DNA of 64,000 nt from Mucilaginibacter sp. JRF (GCF_015223065.1 NZ_JADFBY010000004.1:1-64000); one strand, 5' to 3'; shown: positions 1 to 9,196, counted from the first letter of the stretch. The notes: generated by a model from the sequence alone, not told the origin. Numbers and translations: made by a program.

Positions 1-14
1 ATAGGGACACAAGA

Positions 15-644
15 ATGATCGCATATGATATAGAAGAATTGATTAATGAATTTGATAAAAATGAAAAAACTACTCTATTATCTAAAGATGAAATTAGAAA
101 GGTTGGTAATGCAAAAGCTACAGTGGCTGCTTTTAAGGCTATAAAGTGTGGCATTGCAGTGGATGGCCCTTATGATGCTAACGTTACAATAATAATGTTC
201 GGTGACTATCAATGTCCGTATTCGGCTAGGGCCAATGAAATATTTGAACTGATTAGATCTCGATATAGAGGACAAATAAGGTTTTCTTTTAGAAATTACC
301 CTTTACCATTTCATAATCATGCATTAAGTGCTGCAAAAGCTACAATAGCCGCATCGAGACAGGGCAAATTTTGGGATTTTCATCATGAATTATTCAAATT
401 AAATACATCCTTAGATAATAATACAATTGATAAAATAGCAATAAAACTTAATCTGAATATAGATTGGTTCCGTCGAGATATTAAAGATCCGGAAATCGCA
501 CAATTAATTGCTAATGATATCGCTGATGCAACTCGATTAAACGTCAAGTCTACACCTACTTTATTTATTTCTAATACTGAAATTACTGGTTGTAATAATG
601 AACAAATAGATTCAGTATTATCCCAACTATTAGCAAAAAGATAA
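15..644 (+). CDS. DsbA-like thioredoxin-fold protein with CPYS active site (5' end possibly outside window)
   Basis: Residues about 50-205 read as a DsbA/Thioredoxin_4 domain. The active-site motif is C67-P-Y-S70, followed by a helical insertion and the cis-proline loop STPT (residues 179-182). This layout resembles the thioredoxin domain found behind some NhaA antiporters. The usual second active-site cysteine is a serine, so the protein would be monothiol and better suited to reduction, isomerisation or glutathione-type chemistry than to dithiol oxidation (inference). No signal peptide is visible after the ATG at 15. The frame is open to the window edge, so the true start may lie upstream and the first 45 residues may be a linker. 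The gene is clearly more AT-rich than its neighbours, which fits recent acquisition. Confidence 0.7.
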   Translation: MIAYDIEELINEFDKNEKTTLLSKDEIRKVGNAKATVAAFKAIKCGIAVDGPYDANVTIIMFGDYQCPYSARANEIFELIRSRYRGQIRFSFRNYPLPFHNHALSAAKATIAASRQGKFWDFHHELFKLNTSLDNNTIDKIAIKLNLNIDWFRRDIKDPEIAQLIANDIADATRLNVKSTPTLFISNTEITGCNNEQIDSVLSQLLAKR

Positions 645-863
645 GATTCAATTTAGACACGCTGTATTAAACTAGTATTTTCATTCCTTATCAAAAGCGA
701 CTCTTGCGGTAGCGATGATAATAGATAAAGCTAATAACCCGTTGCCAACCAGAACATCAGAACTACCCAAGCATTTATAATTCAGACGATTCCGATACTG
801 AAAATATGATTTATGCTATTTAAAACGCATTAATCCGGTATTACTCTGTAGAAAAAATGTTAC

Positions 864-884
864 AAAGTGTAGTAATAACACTTT
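864..884. promoter_or_regulatory. Inverted repeat, candidate operator of the TonB receptor operon
   Basis: A perfect 7-base inverted repeat, AAAGTGT (864-870) and ACACTTT (878-884) with a 7-base spacer, lies about 22 bases before the -7 box at 906. The spacing and position suit a dimeric regulator. The rest of the 645-942 gap shows no gene. The regulator is unknown. Confidence 0.35.
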
Positions 885-905
885 AGCATTTGTAGATAAT
901 TTCAA

Positions 906-913
906 TACTTTTG
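906..913 (+). promoter_or_regulatory. -7 box (TAnnTTTG) for the TonB receptor operon
   Basis: TACTTTTG matches the Bacteroidota -7 consensus and lies 29 bases before the TTG start at 943. The nearest TTTG (889-892) is closer than the usual 19-21 base gap, so the -33 element is weak or absent, in line with possible activator dependence. Confidence 0.45.
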
Positions 914-942
914 TGTTTTTATTTAGATTAAGTCCAAATTAA

Positions 943-3681
943 TTGAAGATTATTTACTTAATTATTGCTGCTGTTTTTATCCCCTGTTGTGTTGCTCATG
1001 CGCAATCAAATGTTATATCGGTATACGGTAAAGTGGTTGATGAAAATAATAACCCCATAGAGTTTTCAACCATTGGCAGTGCCGATGCTAATGCCTCAGC
1101 CTTCTCGAACGCTGATGGTGAATTTACCTTAAGGCTAAAAAATACCGGTACCGATTCCATCAAACTGAGTATAAGTTTTGTGGGCATGCGTACCGTAAAT
1201 ATGCGGGTGAGCGGCAAGGCATCTACCCAAAACCTGCTCATCAGACTACAGGCGCTCAGCCTTACGTTAAATGAGGTTCAAATTAGTTCGCAACGTAAAA
1301 AGAGTGATATCTCCAACTCGGCCATTGTGTTTGATCGTGAAGCTATTGAGCAGGTGCAGGCCTACAGTTTGGCCGATATTATGAACAATTTGCCGGGCAA
1401 ACGCATGTCGGCCCCTGATCTGCAATACAATCAGCAACTTACCTTACGCTCTGCAAGTACCGGCGATGCTACCCAACAAAATAACAACGCCCGTGGAGTA
1501 GCCATTTTTGTTGACGGTATAAGGCAATCAAACGATGCCAATATGCAAACCCGCAGTGTGGGCGTTAGGGGTGTTAACGGCGGTGCAATAGGCAACGTGC
1601 GCGATATACAAACTGGTAGTCCGCAATACGATAGTCCGTTTGGCGGTATCGATATACGCAACATTCCGGCTGATAATATTGAAAGTATTGAAGTGGTATC
1701 GGGCGTGGCATCAGCCAAATATGGCGAACTTACTGATGGCGCGGTCATCATCAATCGTATGGCAGGTAAAACTGACTACCGGGTTAACCTTCGCCTCAAC
1801 GGTGCATCAACCAACGCCTCTATCTCCAAAGGGGTTTTATTAGGTAAACGCGCGGGAGCCATGAACGTGAATTTCAATTACCTGAACAGTATTCAGGACC
1901 CTCGCGATAACATGAAGATATACAGCCGCATAAGCGGTGGCGCCATGTGGACGGTTAACCTAACCGACGATATAAAAAACACATTTAGTGTTGATTACAG
2001 CCAAAAAATGGATGATGCCAAGCTTGACCCGGATGATGATAATCAGCAAATTATGTACTCAAAGGATCAGCGGATAAGCCTGAGCAACCGCCTCTCGGTG
2101 GCGTTGACCAATAGCTCGTGGTTAAGGCGCATTGGTTTCAGCGCATCGTACGATGAAGGATACCAGGAGAGCTACAGGCAACGACAAAACAACGGCGCAC
2201 CCGTTGGTATTGCCGATAAAGATACCACCGGCATATACGAAGGCTATTTCATCCCCGGTAACTTTACATCAGTTGATCATATCAAGGGCAAGCCATACAA
2301 CGGCAGCGCGTCGCTTGATCTGAGTAACACCCTCCGTTCGGGTAAAATAACGCACAACCTGTCGTTAGGCAGCAACTTCTCTTTTTCGGGCAACAAGGGC
2401 GAGGGCGTAATTGCCGACCCAACCAAACCTTACATCAACACCCCGGGCAATAAAAGCGAGCGGCCTTATGATTTTGATCTGCTACGCGATATATACAGCC
2501 TTGGCTTTTACCTTGAAGATAAGGCAAGCACATCGATATTTAACCGCCCGTTAAGCGTTAGTGCCGGTTTACGGTATGATATACAAAACGGTTATGGCAG
2601 CTGGCAACCACGTGTTAACGCAAGTTATGATCTGAGTAAAAAATGGGCGGTAAACGCGGCGTTCGGTATGGCCAGCAAAGCGCCATCCATGTCATTCAGA
2701 TACCCTGCCCCTACCTATTTTGATATTCCGTTGCTTAACCTATATAATGGTTATGTTAACGAGAGTGTATTTTTAGTTTATACCGAAAAAATAATCAAAG
2801 ATAACAGCAACATCAAACCATCACGATCAAACCAAATGGAACTTGGTGTAAGTTATGATGGAGGCTGGTTCAACTCCTCGTTATTTGGTTACATAAAACG
2901 TAACCGCGATGGCCTAACCAGTGCAATGAACTATGTGCTTCGCTACCTCCCCACTTACGATACCGTTATCACTCCCGGCCAAAAACCGGTATACACCCCC
3001 ACAGGTAATTTGCGTGCCTACCCGGGTTTGCAGGATAACAGCATAACAAACTCCGTACGGTCAGACAATTATGGCATCGAGTGGTTCATCAGCACACGTA
3101 AGGTGAGGGCTATACAAACATCGTTTGATCTGAATACCTCGTACAGTTACAGCCGCTACAATAACCTTGGCACATCCATCAGGATAGCAGGCGAATCGTA
3201 CCTGAACAACAACTTTAAGGCATGGTATGGTATATATCCGGCTACAAATACTAAAAACCGCACCATAACAAGTAAACTTACCACCAACACGCACATACCT
3301 AAGCTGGGCTTTGTAGTTAGTTTGATGGCCGATGTTTACTGGCAAAACATTACCGAAACATTGGGTAACAGCAATTTACCAGTAGCTTATATTGACCGCG
3401 ACGGCAACCTGGTACCTATTGAGGTATACGATGCCAACAATACCGATTACAATTACCTGGCACTTACACCAACCGCGGCCAACAAGTTATCGCAACCGCC
3501 ATTTGTATACACCAATATGAGCTTAAGGGTATCAAAAGAGATACGCAAAAAAATATGCATATCAGTATACGCCTATAACTTTTTGAACATCATAGTGCGC
3601 GATTACAATGAAATACTCAGGAATTTAACAACCTACAATAACCCGGTGAATGTGGGCGCAGAATTATCATTTAAATTTTAA
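943..3681 (+). CDS. TonB-dependent outer-membrane receptor with carboxypeptidase-like N-terminal domain
   Basis: The 912-residue protein has a signal peptide (residues 1-20, ending AHAQ), a CarboxypepD_reg-like beta-sandwich (about 26-105), a TonB-box-like stretch LTLNEVQIS (107-115), a plug domain (about 125-270) and a long 22-strand-type barrel ending in FKF. It should import a ligand across the outer membrane using TonB energy. The start is TTG at 943, because an in-frame TAA directly precedes it. It is the first gene of an operon with a DUF4876-type lipoprotein (16-base gap), a second outer-membrane barrel (6-base gap) and a di-heme peroxidase (4-base gap). No SusD partner is present, so this is a classical TBDT rather than a SusC. 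The substrate cannot be read from the sequence; metal, heme or a redox-active ligand would fit the peroxidase. Confidence 0.85.
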   Translation: MKIIYLIIAAVFIPCCVAHAQSNVISVYGKVVDENNNPIEFSTIGSADANASAFSNADGEFTLRLKNTGTDSIKLSISFVGMRTVNMRVSGKASTQNLLIRLQALSLTLNEVQISSQRKKSDISNSAIVFDREAIEQVQAYSLADIMNNLPGKRMSAPDLQYNQQLTLRSASTGDATQQNNNARGVAIFVDGIRQSNDANMQTRSVGVRGVNGGAIGNVRDIQTGSPQYDSPFGGIDIRNIPADNIESIEVVSGVASAKYGELTDGAVIINRMAGKTDYRVNLRLNGASTNASISKGVLLGKRAGAMNVNFNYLNSIQDPRDNMKIYSRISGGAMWTVNLTDDIKNTFSVDYSQKMDDAKLDPDDDNQQIMYSKDQRISLSNRLSVALTNSSWLRRIGFSASYDEGYQESYRQRQNNGAPVGIADKDTTGIYEGYFIPGNFTSVDHIKGKPYNGSASLDLSNTLRSGKITHNLSLGSNFSFSGNKGEGVIADPTKPYINTPGNKSERPYDFDLLRDIYSLGFYLEDKASTSIFNRPLSVSAGLRYDIQNGYGSWQPRVNASYDLSKKWAVNAAFGMASKAPSMSFRYPAPTYFDIPLLNLYNGYVNESVFLVYTEKIIKDNSNIKPSRSNQMELGVSYDGGWFNSSLFGYIKRNRDGLTSAMNYVLRYLPTYDTVITPGQKPVYTPTGNLRAYPGLQDNSITNSVRSDNYGIEWFISTRKVRAIQTSFDLNTSYSYSRYNNLGTSIRIAGESYLNNNFKAWYGIYPATNTKNRTITSKLTTNTHIPKLGFVVSLMADVYWQNITETLGNSNLPVAYIDRDGNLVPIEVYDANNTDYNYLALTPTAANKLSQPPFVYTNMSLRVSKEIRKKICISVYAYNFLNIIVRDYNEILRNLTTYNNPVNVGAELSFKF

Positions 3682-3697
3682 TTAATTAATATATAAT

Positions 3698-5044
3698 ATG
3701 AAACATCTTAATTACTTTTTACTATTTATGGGCATGCTAATATTAGGCTCATCCTGTAAAAAAACCGACAATAATGATGTTGTGCTGGCAAGCCTGTCGG
3801 TAACAACTGCATTTGATGCCGATAATGCCAACTTAGGCTTTGACATGACCAATGTTAGCGTTCAGGCTACAAATTTGGTTACCAACCAAGTGTATACCGC
3901 CAAAAGTAACGCAACCGGTATAGCTACATTTGAACTACCTGCCGGTAACTACAACATAGCGGCATCAATAACCATTAGTGCTGCCGATTACAATACCAAG
4001 GCCGGTACCAATGTTGAGGATGATGTTATTTTTAACGGTACCATCAGCAACCAAAATGTGGTTCAAAGCAGCACGGCATCAATTAGCCTGAGAGCCGGCC
4101 GCATTGGCGATTTTGTTATTAAGCAGATATACTATGCCGGATCAAGCACCAGGGATGGCGCCTTATTCCGCGATCAGTTCATCGAGATATACAATAACTC
4201 AAACGATACCCTTTATGCCGATAGCCTGTATTTTGGACAAGTAGAAAATGTTAGCACCGCGGTTTCGCGTATCGACTCGACCAGGAGCTACTACCAACGC
4301 AGCGGACAATGGAACTGGAGTGAATCATTGAACATGATAGCCACCAACCCAAATACCGATTACATATATGCCGAAACCATGTTCATGATACCGGGCACCG
4401 GCAAGCAGCACCCTGTTTTACCCGGCCAAAGCATTATTATAGCCGCCAACGCCATTAACCACAAAGCACCTTACACCAACGCAAGCGGACAAACCGTAAC
4501 CGTAAACAACCCCGACCTAACCGTTGACCTGCAAAATGCCGATTTTGAGGTTTACCTTGGCAGCCAACCGGGCATTAACCCATTAGCATCAGATGTTGAT
4601 AACCCTGCCGTTACAAACGTTACCGTGGTTAGCCGTGGTGGTAACCGCGATCTGGTAATGGATAATCTTGGTCGTGAGGGTTTGTACATATTCAAAGCTA
4701 ACTCTGATGTTAATATGTTGCCTAAATACGCTACGCCCGATCAAACAGCTATTACCACAACTACCGAGCTGTTTATACAAATACCTGCAAGCTTAATTAT
4801 TGATGGTGTTGGCTTACAGCACGCGGTAACCGCGTCGCGTGTGCCTAAACGTATGCCTGATGTGGTTGATGCCGGCGAAACATTTGTTACAGGCGGTTCA
4901 TACTCATCGCAATCAGTAGTACGTAAAACACGCCGTACCACTAACGGTCGTGTAGTTTTGCAGGATACCAACAACTCTACTAATGATTTTGGTGTGATAC
5001 TTAAGGCCGATGCTTCAAAATCAGCTTCATCATTCATAAACTAA
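3698..5044 (+). CDS. DUF4876-type surface lipoprotein
   Basis: The protein is 448 residues. A lipoprotein signal ends in LGSSC with the lipid cysteine at residue 20, followed by KK. An Ig/carboxypeptidase-regulatory-like N-terminal half (about 28-135) precedes a larger domain containing the FIEIYNNSNDTLYADSLYFG-type sequence that I associate with DUF4876 proteins. The molecular role of this family is unknown to me. Its place directly after a TonB-dependent receptor suggests a surface-exposed ligand-capture or plug partner, analogous to SusD but unrelated in sequence (inference). The sequence contains several Cys-free, Asn/Thr-rich stretches typical of exported Bacteroidota proteins. Confidence 0.75.
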   Translation: MKHLNYFLLFMGMLILGSSCKKTDNNDVVLASLSVTTAFDADNANLGFDMTNVSVQATNLVTNQVYTAKSNATGIATFELPAGNYNIAASITISAADYNTKAGTNVEDDVIFNGTISNQNVVQSSTASISLRAGRIGDFVIKQIYYAGSSTRDGALFRDQFIEIYNNSNDTLYADSLYFGQVENVSTAVSRIDSTRSYYQRSGQWNWSESLNMIATNPNTDYIYAETMFMIPGTGKQHPVLPGQSIIIAANAINHKAPYTNASGQTVTVNNPDLTVDLQNADFEVYLGSQPGINPLASDVDNPAVTNVTVVSRGGNRDLVMDNLGREGLYIFKANSDVNMLPKYATPDQTAITTTTELFIQIPASLIIDGVGLQHAVTASRVPKRMPDVVDAGETFVTGGSYSSQSVVRKTRRTTNGRVVLQDTNNSTNDFGVILKADASKSASSFIN

Positions 5045-5050
5045 TTCTGA

Positions 5051-6583
5051 ATGCGAGTATTCATTATACTATTATTATGTACGCTGCCCCTGGCTGTATC
5101 TGCACAGATACAGCCGGACAGTGTGCTGCTTTACGGGCAGGACAGGCAATCCGTTAATTTTGCCTCATCTAACGCTACACAGCTCATCAGCGCGCCGTAT
5201 GTTAAGCTTACTGATAATAGTTTAAGTTATAATACCCAAAGCGGGCATTTCCGCACATCGCAGCAGGCTGAAAATAACTCGGCCATACACTTTAATACCA
5301 ACGGCATACAGCAGCTTGGCCGGTTCAAGGTTCAGGGATCATTTGATTTTGAACGTATGAACGAGGATAGCCTGGCCAATACCATGCGCGGCCTGAGTAC
5401 CGATGTTAGCCCTTACTATTACATGGCCTTAAAAGCCGGCCAATACCGCAGGCTTAACTATACCATTAGCGGTATGGTGAGTTATGAGTTGCTGCCCGGT
5501 AAGCTATATGTAGCATCGGGTATTAATTATTTGTTCAACACCACATCTCGCTCGGTTGACCCTCGCCCATCAGCACAAACCTATAATATACAGCTTAAGC
5601 CCGAGCTGGTTTATCGTAGCGGCAACAATTACCTGGGTTTAGGTACCGATTGGGGCTATGGTAATGAAAATATATCTGTGGGTTACAAAAACTCAACATA
5701 CGCCACAGGCAATACCTACCCCGACAGATTTTTATACCTGATAAGAGGATATGGCTACAGCGATCGCGCCGACGACTACCGGTTTAAAAAGAACTATGAT
5801 TTTACGGGCTACCATATCAACTACTCAAGGCAAACGGGCAAGTTAAATATGGGTGTAAACCTTAGCTACAGTAAGCAAAAGGAAGAAAACGTTTTCCCGC
5901 TAACCAACTCCGTTAGCGACAGATTGTTCGGCACCTTTCAACTGAATAGCTATGCCACCAGCTGGCTGGCTACCTATACCGGCAAAAATTCAAAGCACCA
6001 GTTTTACCTGAATACAAACTGGCAAAACGGCTATGATTTTAACGTAACACTGAGCGGCAGCAACTATAAATACAAAAACAACCTTATTAAAGGCGGCTAC
6101 AGCATAATTAAGCACAACAGCAATTATGAGCTGGTGCCCGAGGTTGGCTTTAACATACTTTACAACCAACTGCACCATCGTGATATAAGCGCCGGGGTGT
6201 TGGTTGATCAGAGTTACGTTCAGCCGGGTTTATTGCTGGCCTTGTATAAAAAATATCGTAACAGCAACAGGGCATCATTAAGGTTTGAACCCGCTTTGCG
6301 TTTGCCGCAGCAAAGGTCAATAACTACAACACCGGGCATATTCAGCTATTTTACTGATAACATTGCCTTTCCTGATTATATGTACTACAATACCAAAGCC
6401 GGGCTCGTTAATGCCGAACTAACCTTTTTAACCCCATACCTGTTTAAAGGAGTAACCAGCGGACTGAGCGTTAAAACTACATACATACAATCTTTTGATA
6501 CCAATAAGGTGATGTATGAGTACGCTTTTATGCCATCAGGACATAGGTTGCTTACATCTTTTAGCTTTAATATTTATTTTTGA
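5051..6583 (+). CDS. Outer-membrane beta-barrel protein (DUF6850-like)
   Basis: The 510-residue protein carries a signal peptide (residues 1-18, ending VSAQ). Most of the chain alternates aromatic and polar residues, with many Tyr/Asn-rich amphipathic strands, and ends in the classic barrel sequence SFSFNIYF with a terminal Phe. I read it as an outer-membrane barrel of the group described as DUF6850. It sits between the DUF4876-type lipoprotein and the di-heme peroxidase with gaps of 6 and 4 bases, so it is almost certainly cotranscribed. Export or uptake of the same ligand is the simplest guess; nothing in the sequence fixes direction or substrate. Confidence 0.7.
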   Translation: MRVFIILLLCTLPLAVSAQIQPDSVLLYGQDRQSVNFASSNATQLISAPYVKLTDNSLSYNTQSGHFRTSQQAENNSAIHFNTNGIQQLGRFKVQGSFDFERMNEDSLANTMRGLSTDVSPYYYMALKAGQYRRLNYTISGMVSYELLPGKLYVASGINYLFNTTSRSVDPRPSAQTYNIQLKPELVYRSGNNYLGLGTDWGYGNENISVGYKNSTYATGNTYPDRFLYLIRGYGYSDRADDYRFKKNYDFTGYHINYSRQTGKLNMGVNLSYSKQKEENVFPLTNSVSDRLFGTFQLNSYATSWLATYTGKNSKHQFYLNTNWQNGYDFNVTLSGSNYKYKNNLIKGGYSIIKHNSNYELVPEVGFNILYNQLHHRDISAGVLVDQSYVQPGLLLALYKKYRNSNRASLRFEPALRLPQQRSITTTPGIFSYFTDNIAFPDYMYYNTKAGLVNAELTFLTPYLFKGVTSGLSVKTTYIQSFDTNKVMYEYAFMPSGHRLLTSFSFNIYF

Positions 6584-6587
6584 CCCG

Positions 6588-7727
6588 ATGAAGAAGGTTT
6601 TGTTTGGATTGACGGCGTTGTTATTGGCGTTGATACAATTTTCTTTTAATAATGCAGGGTTGCTTTCTATACTTCCATCTGCCGACTCGCTACGCGCTAT
6701 ATACAACCGCCCACCTGCCGAATGGCCCAAACCAAATGTTGATAAGGATGTAAAATGGAAAGAGCTGGGTTTGCTGCCCAAGCCCCCGGTTTCGTTACAA
6801 TCAACCGAGGCTAAGAATATGATAGAGCTGGGCAAGGTTTTGTTTTATGATCCACGTCTGTCGGGCTCTAACCAAATATCGTGCATTAGCTGCCACGCGC
6901 CCGAAATGCATTGGTCTGACGGCAGGCAGGTATCATTAGGGCATAATCAAATGGCCAACTCGCGTAATGCACCGTCGTTAGAAAACGTGTGGTATTACCA
7001 AAAGCTTTTTTGGGATGGCCGGGCAAAAGATCTGGAAGAACAACTGGTTGGCCCCATATCATCAGACATTGAAATGCACCAGGATTTTAAGGCACTGCCC
7101 CAAAAGCTGACCAAAATAAAAGGCTACTTACCCCTATTCGCCGATGCCTTTGGCGATAATAAAATTACCGGTGAGCGTATTGCCAAGGCTTTGGCAACCT
7201 ATCAGCTAACTTTTACCAGCCGAAAATCAGACTTTGATTACTTTTTGGAAGGGAATACCAAACGCCTAACCGATCAGCAAATTGAGGGCTTACACCTGTT
7301 CAGAACCAAGGCCCGTTGCATGAACTGCCACAGTGGGCCGTTATTTACGGATAATGATTTTCATAACGCGGGTTTAACCTATTATGGTCGTGCTAAGTAC
7401 GAGGATCTGGGCAGGTACAACATCACCAAAAAGGTTGAGGATGTGGGTAAATTTAAAACTCCCGGCTTGCGCGATGTAATGAATACCAAACCATGGTTTC
7501 ATAACGGCTTGTTTGATAACATGGAAGGCGTGATGAATATGTACAATGCCGGTATGCCCCAACCAAAAGCTAAAGGCGAACAGGTTAACGACCCGCTTTT
7601 CCCGAAAACTGACCCGCTGCTAAAACCACTTGGGTTAACTAAAGAGGAACGCCTGGCCATCATCGCCTTTCTGCAATCCATCACTACCGAACCCTGGCGT
7701 ATAAAAGCACCGGTTATGCCGATGTAA
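6588..7727 (+). CDS. Di-heme cytochrome c peroxidase / MauG family protein
   Basis: The protein is 379 residues from the ATG at 6588, 4 bases after the previous stop; a longer frame from 6516 would overlap the barrel gene. It has a hydrophobic N-terminus (about 4-30) for export or periplasmic anchoring. Two heme sites are visible: CISCH (C99, C102, H103) and CMNCH (C244, C247, H248). Between them lies the family segment NAPSLENVWYYQKLFWDGRA. Family members reduce hydrogen peroxide or, like MauG, oxidise protein or small-molecule substrates in the periplasm. As the last gene of a TonB receptor operon it may modify the imported ligand or protect against peroxide formed during uptake (inference). 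Confidence 0.85.
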   Translation: MKKVLFGLTALLLALIQFSFNNAGLLSILPSADSLRAIYNRPPAEWPKPNVDKDVKWKELGLLPKPPVSLQSTEAKNMIELGKVLFYDPRLSGSNQISCISCHAPEMHWSDGRQVSLGHNQMANSRNAPSLENVWYYQKLFWDGRAKDLEEQLVGPISSDIEMHQDFKALPQKLTKIKGYLPLFADAFGDNKITGERIAKALATYQLTFTSRKSDFDYFLEGNTKRLTDQQIEGLHLFRTKARCMNCHSGPLFTDNDFHNAGLTYYGRAKYEDLGRYNITKKVEDVGKFKTPGLRDVMNTKPWFHNGLFDNMEGVMNMYNAGMPQPKAKGEQVNDPLFPKTDPLLKPLGLTKEERLAIIAFLQSITTEPWRIKAPVMPM

Positions 7728-7732
7728 TATGG

Positions 7733-7768
7733 AAGCTTTCTGGTGGTGATGAATCAGGAAGCTTTTTT
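7733..7768 (+). terminator. Rho-independent-like terminator of the receptor-peroxidase operon
   Basis: A 10-base stem (7733-7742 with 7755-7764, one G-U pair) with a 12-base loop is followed by a run of T. It lies 6 bases after the peroxidase stop codon and marks the operon end. Confidence 0.7.
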
Positions 7769-7817
7769 ATTTTAAAACTATATATTAAACCCTAAAATCT
7801 GGTAACGCATAAAGGTT

Positions 7818-8411
7818 ATGTCTAAAATTCAAAAGTTCACTACACACCAAAGATCCAAGATCAGGCATTTTGCATATTACTTGGTAAATGGAACATTAAA
7901 CTTTGATATACTTAATAATCAGCTGACAACTGATTATCATACCTTCTTAGCGACCAATCCGCAAGTATTTTTTAGAGCTTGCTGCGCTTATATAAATCAT
8001 GAACTTAGATTTAACGCTGATTGGCCGGATGTTAAACGCCTTGGCGGGATGATAGCACAGTGGATAGAACCTGAAAAATTTGCTGAGTTAGTTAATATCG
8101 AAGAATGGGAATTAGATGTAAACATAGATCAGGCTGGTTTTAAAGGAGCATTTCAGTCATTCGCTCACTGGATATCCATCGAACATTCAAGAAATCCTTT
8201 TGTAGAGAATGCTTATTACAGTGACCTGATAACCGATGGCGCAACCAATGTAGAAACATGCTTTGCAATATGGGCCAACGTAATTGAATTTAAAGATGGA
8301 TCAGCCATCAATTACGAATATTCATTAACACGGGTTCAAGAGTATTTGAAGATGTATTACGGACAAGGATATGAACCACAACTGGAAGATTGGGAATGGG
8401 AACTTCACTAA
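7818..8411 (+). CDS. Hypothetical protein, Trp-rich, possibly immunity-like
   Basis: The 197-residue soluble protein has no signal peptide or membrane segment. It is rich in aromatic residues (ending LEDWEWELH) and looks all-alpha in composition. I do not recognise a family. Base composition is lower in GC than the housekeeping genes. The next gene (8458, 46-base gap, same strand) is another orphan soluble protein of the type often found as an immunity or accessory protein beside toxins, but no toxin gene is visible here. Confidence 0.6.
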   Translation: MSKIQKFTTHQRSKIRHFAYYLVNGTLNFDILNNQLTTDYHTFLATNPQVFFRACCAYINHELRFNADWPDVKRLGGMIAQWIEPEKFAELVNIEEWELDVNIDQAGFKGAFQSFAHWISIEHSRNPFVENAYYSDLITDGATNVETCFAIWANVIEFKDGSAINYEYSLTRVQEYLKMYYGQGYEPQLEDWEWELH

Positions 8412-8457
8412 TTTGAGATAGAGTTATATTTTTATTTGATAACATCAACCTTTTTAT

Positions 8458-8961
8458 ATGATCGAACTAAATAACCCCTTATGGCAGACTCTTGAAGGTG
8501 GTTATAAAGGTATTAAATATGATGCGTCAGTTGCTTTAAAGCAGTTGGAGCAGGCAACAACGTTAAATGAGGCCGACGCGATATACCTGGAGCTTTGGGA
8601 CGAATTACATCATCAGGGCGATGTTGGTTTAGCATCCTACTATGCGGTTCCGCATCTTGTAAAAATAGCGAGAGATAAACAACTGGTTGATTACAATGTA
8701 CTCGGCTTAATAACTGTTATTGAGGTGCAGCGCCATAAAAATAACCCACCGTTACCCACCCAATTGATTGATGGCTACAATGAAGCTATTGCAGGGTTAA
8801 AAGAACTTGCTTTTTCAGTTGTTGATAAACAAATGGATGTAAGTTCTACATCGGCAATGCTTGCCGCAATAGCGGTATCAAAAGGAGAAATTAAATTGGC
8901 TAATGCAATATTGAATTTAGATAGCGAAGATGTGATAGACGAGTTTTTGGAAAATTACTGA
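8458..8961 (+). CDS. Hypothetical alpha-helical protein (HEAT-like, immunity-like)
   Basis: The 167-residue soluble protein contains ELHHQGDVGLASYYAVPHLV (about 49-68). Similar QGxVGxASYxAVPHL segments occur in helical-repeat proteins that accompany polymorphic toxins; that link is from memory and should be treated as weak. There is no signal peptide. It follows the 7818 gene on the same strand and is probably cotranscribed. No partner toxin lies within the window. Confidence 0.6.
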   Translation: MIELNNPLWQTLEGGYKGIKYDASVALKQLEQATTLNEADAIYLELWDELHHQGDVGLASYYAVPHLVKIARDKQLVDYNVLGLITVIEVQRHKNNPPLPTQLIDGYNEAIAGLKELAFSVVDKQMDVSSTSAMLAAIAVSKGEIKLANAILNLDSEDVIDEFLENY

Positions 8962-9055
8962 TCAGCAACCATCCCTCACCACACCTCAAAATACCGTATC
9001 ACATTCCAAACGGTAAATACTAATAAAAAAAGTAAAATTAGCTCCATGCGCAATT

Positions 9056-9087
9056 AAAAAAAGCAGGTAAACTTGCGCTTACCTGCT
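9056..9087 (-). terminator. Rho-independent terminator (minus strand)
   Basis: Read on the minus strand, AGCAGGTAA (9079-9087) pairs perfectly with TTACCTGCT (9062-9070) across an 8-base loop and is followed by a run of T (9062-9056). It lies about 20 bases downstream of the small minus-strand reading frame ending at 9109, which supports a real short transcript there. Confidence 0.7.
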
Positions 9088-9108
9088 ACCACATCACCTA
9101 CCCAACAA

Positions 9109-9192
9109 TTAAATTCTGTTTTTATCTGCGTTTTTTTTCGAAACCAGAACCACAACATTCGCAATTACCAAACTTGAAATTATAGCTACCAT
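9109..9192 (-). CDS. Candidate 27-residue membrane peptide
   Basis: The frame encodes 27 residues: a hydrophobic stretch (about residues 2-18, VAIISS...VVVLV) followed by the basic tail SKKNADKNRI, the form of a single-pass small membrane protein. The ATG at 9192 is preceded by GGAGG with a 4-base spacer, rare in this window, and a good terminator follows 20 bases after the stop. A longer frame starting at 9321 (70 residues) exists, but its extra N-terminus looks unconserved and has no ribosome site. No named family is evident. The 8962-9419 gap holds nothing else that I can support. Confidence 0.45.
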   Translation of the reverse strand: MVAIISSLVIANVVVLVSKKNADKNRI

Positions 9193-9196
9193 ACTA

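Noticed and set aside
6516..6587. Longer N-terminus for the di-heme peroxidase from an ATG at 6516
   Set aside because: It would overlap the end of the barrel gene by 68 bases, and the ATG at 6588 gives a proper hydrophobic export signal 4 bases after the previous stop.
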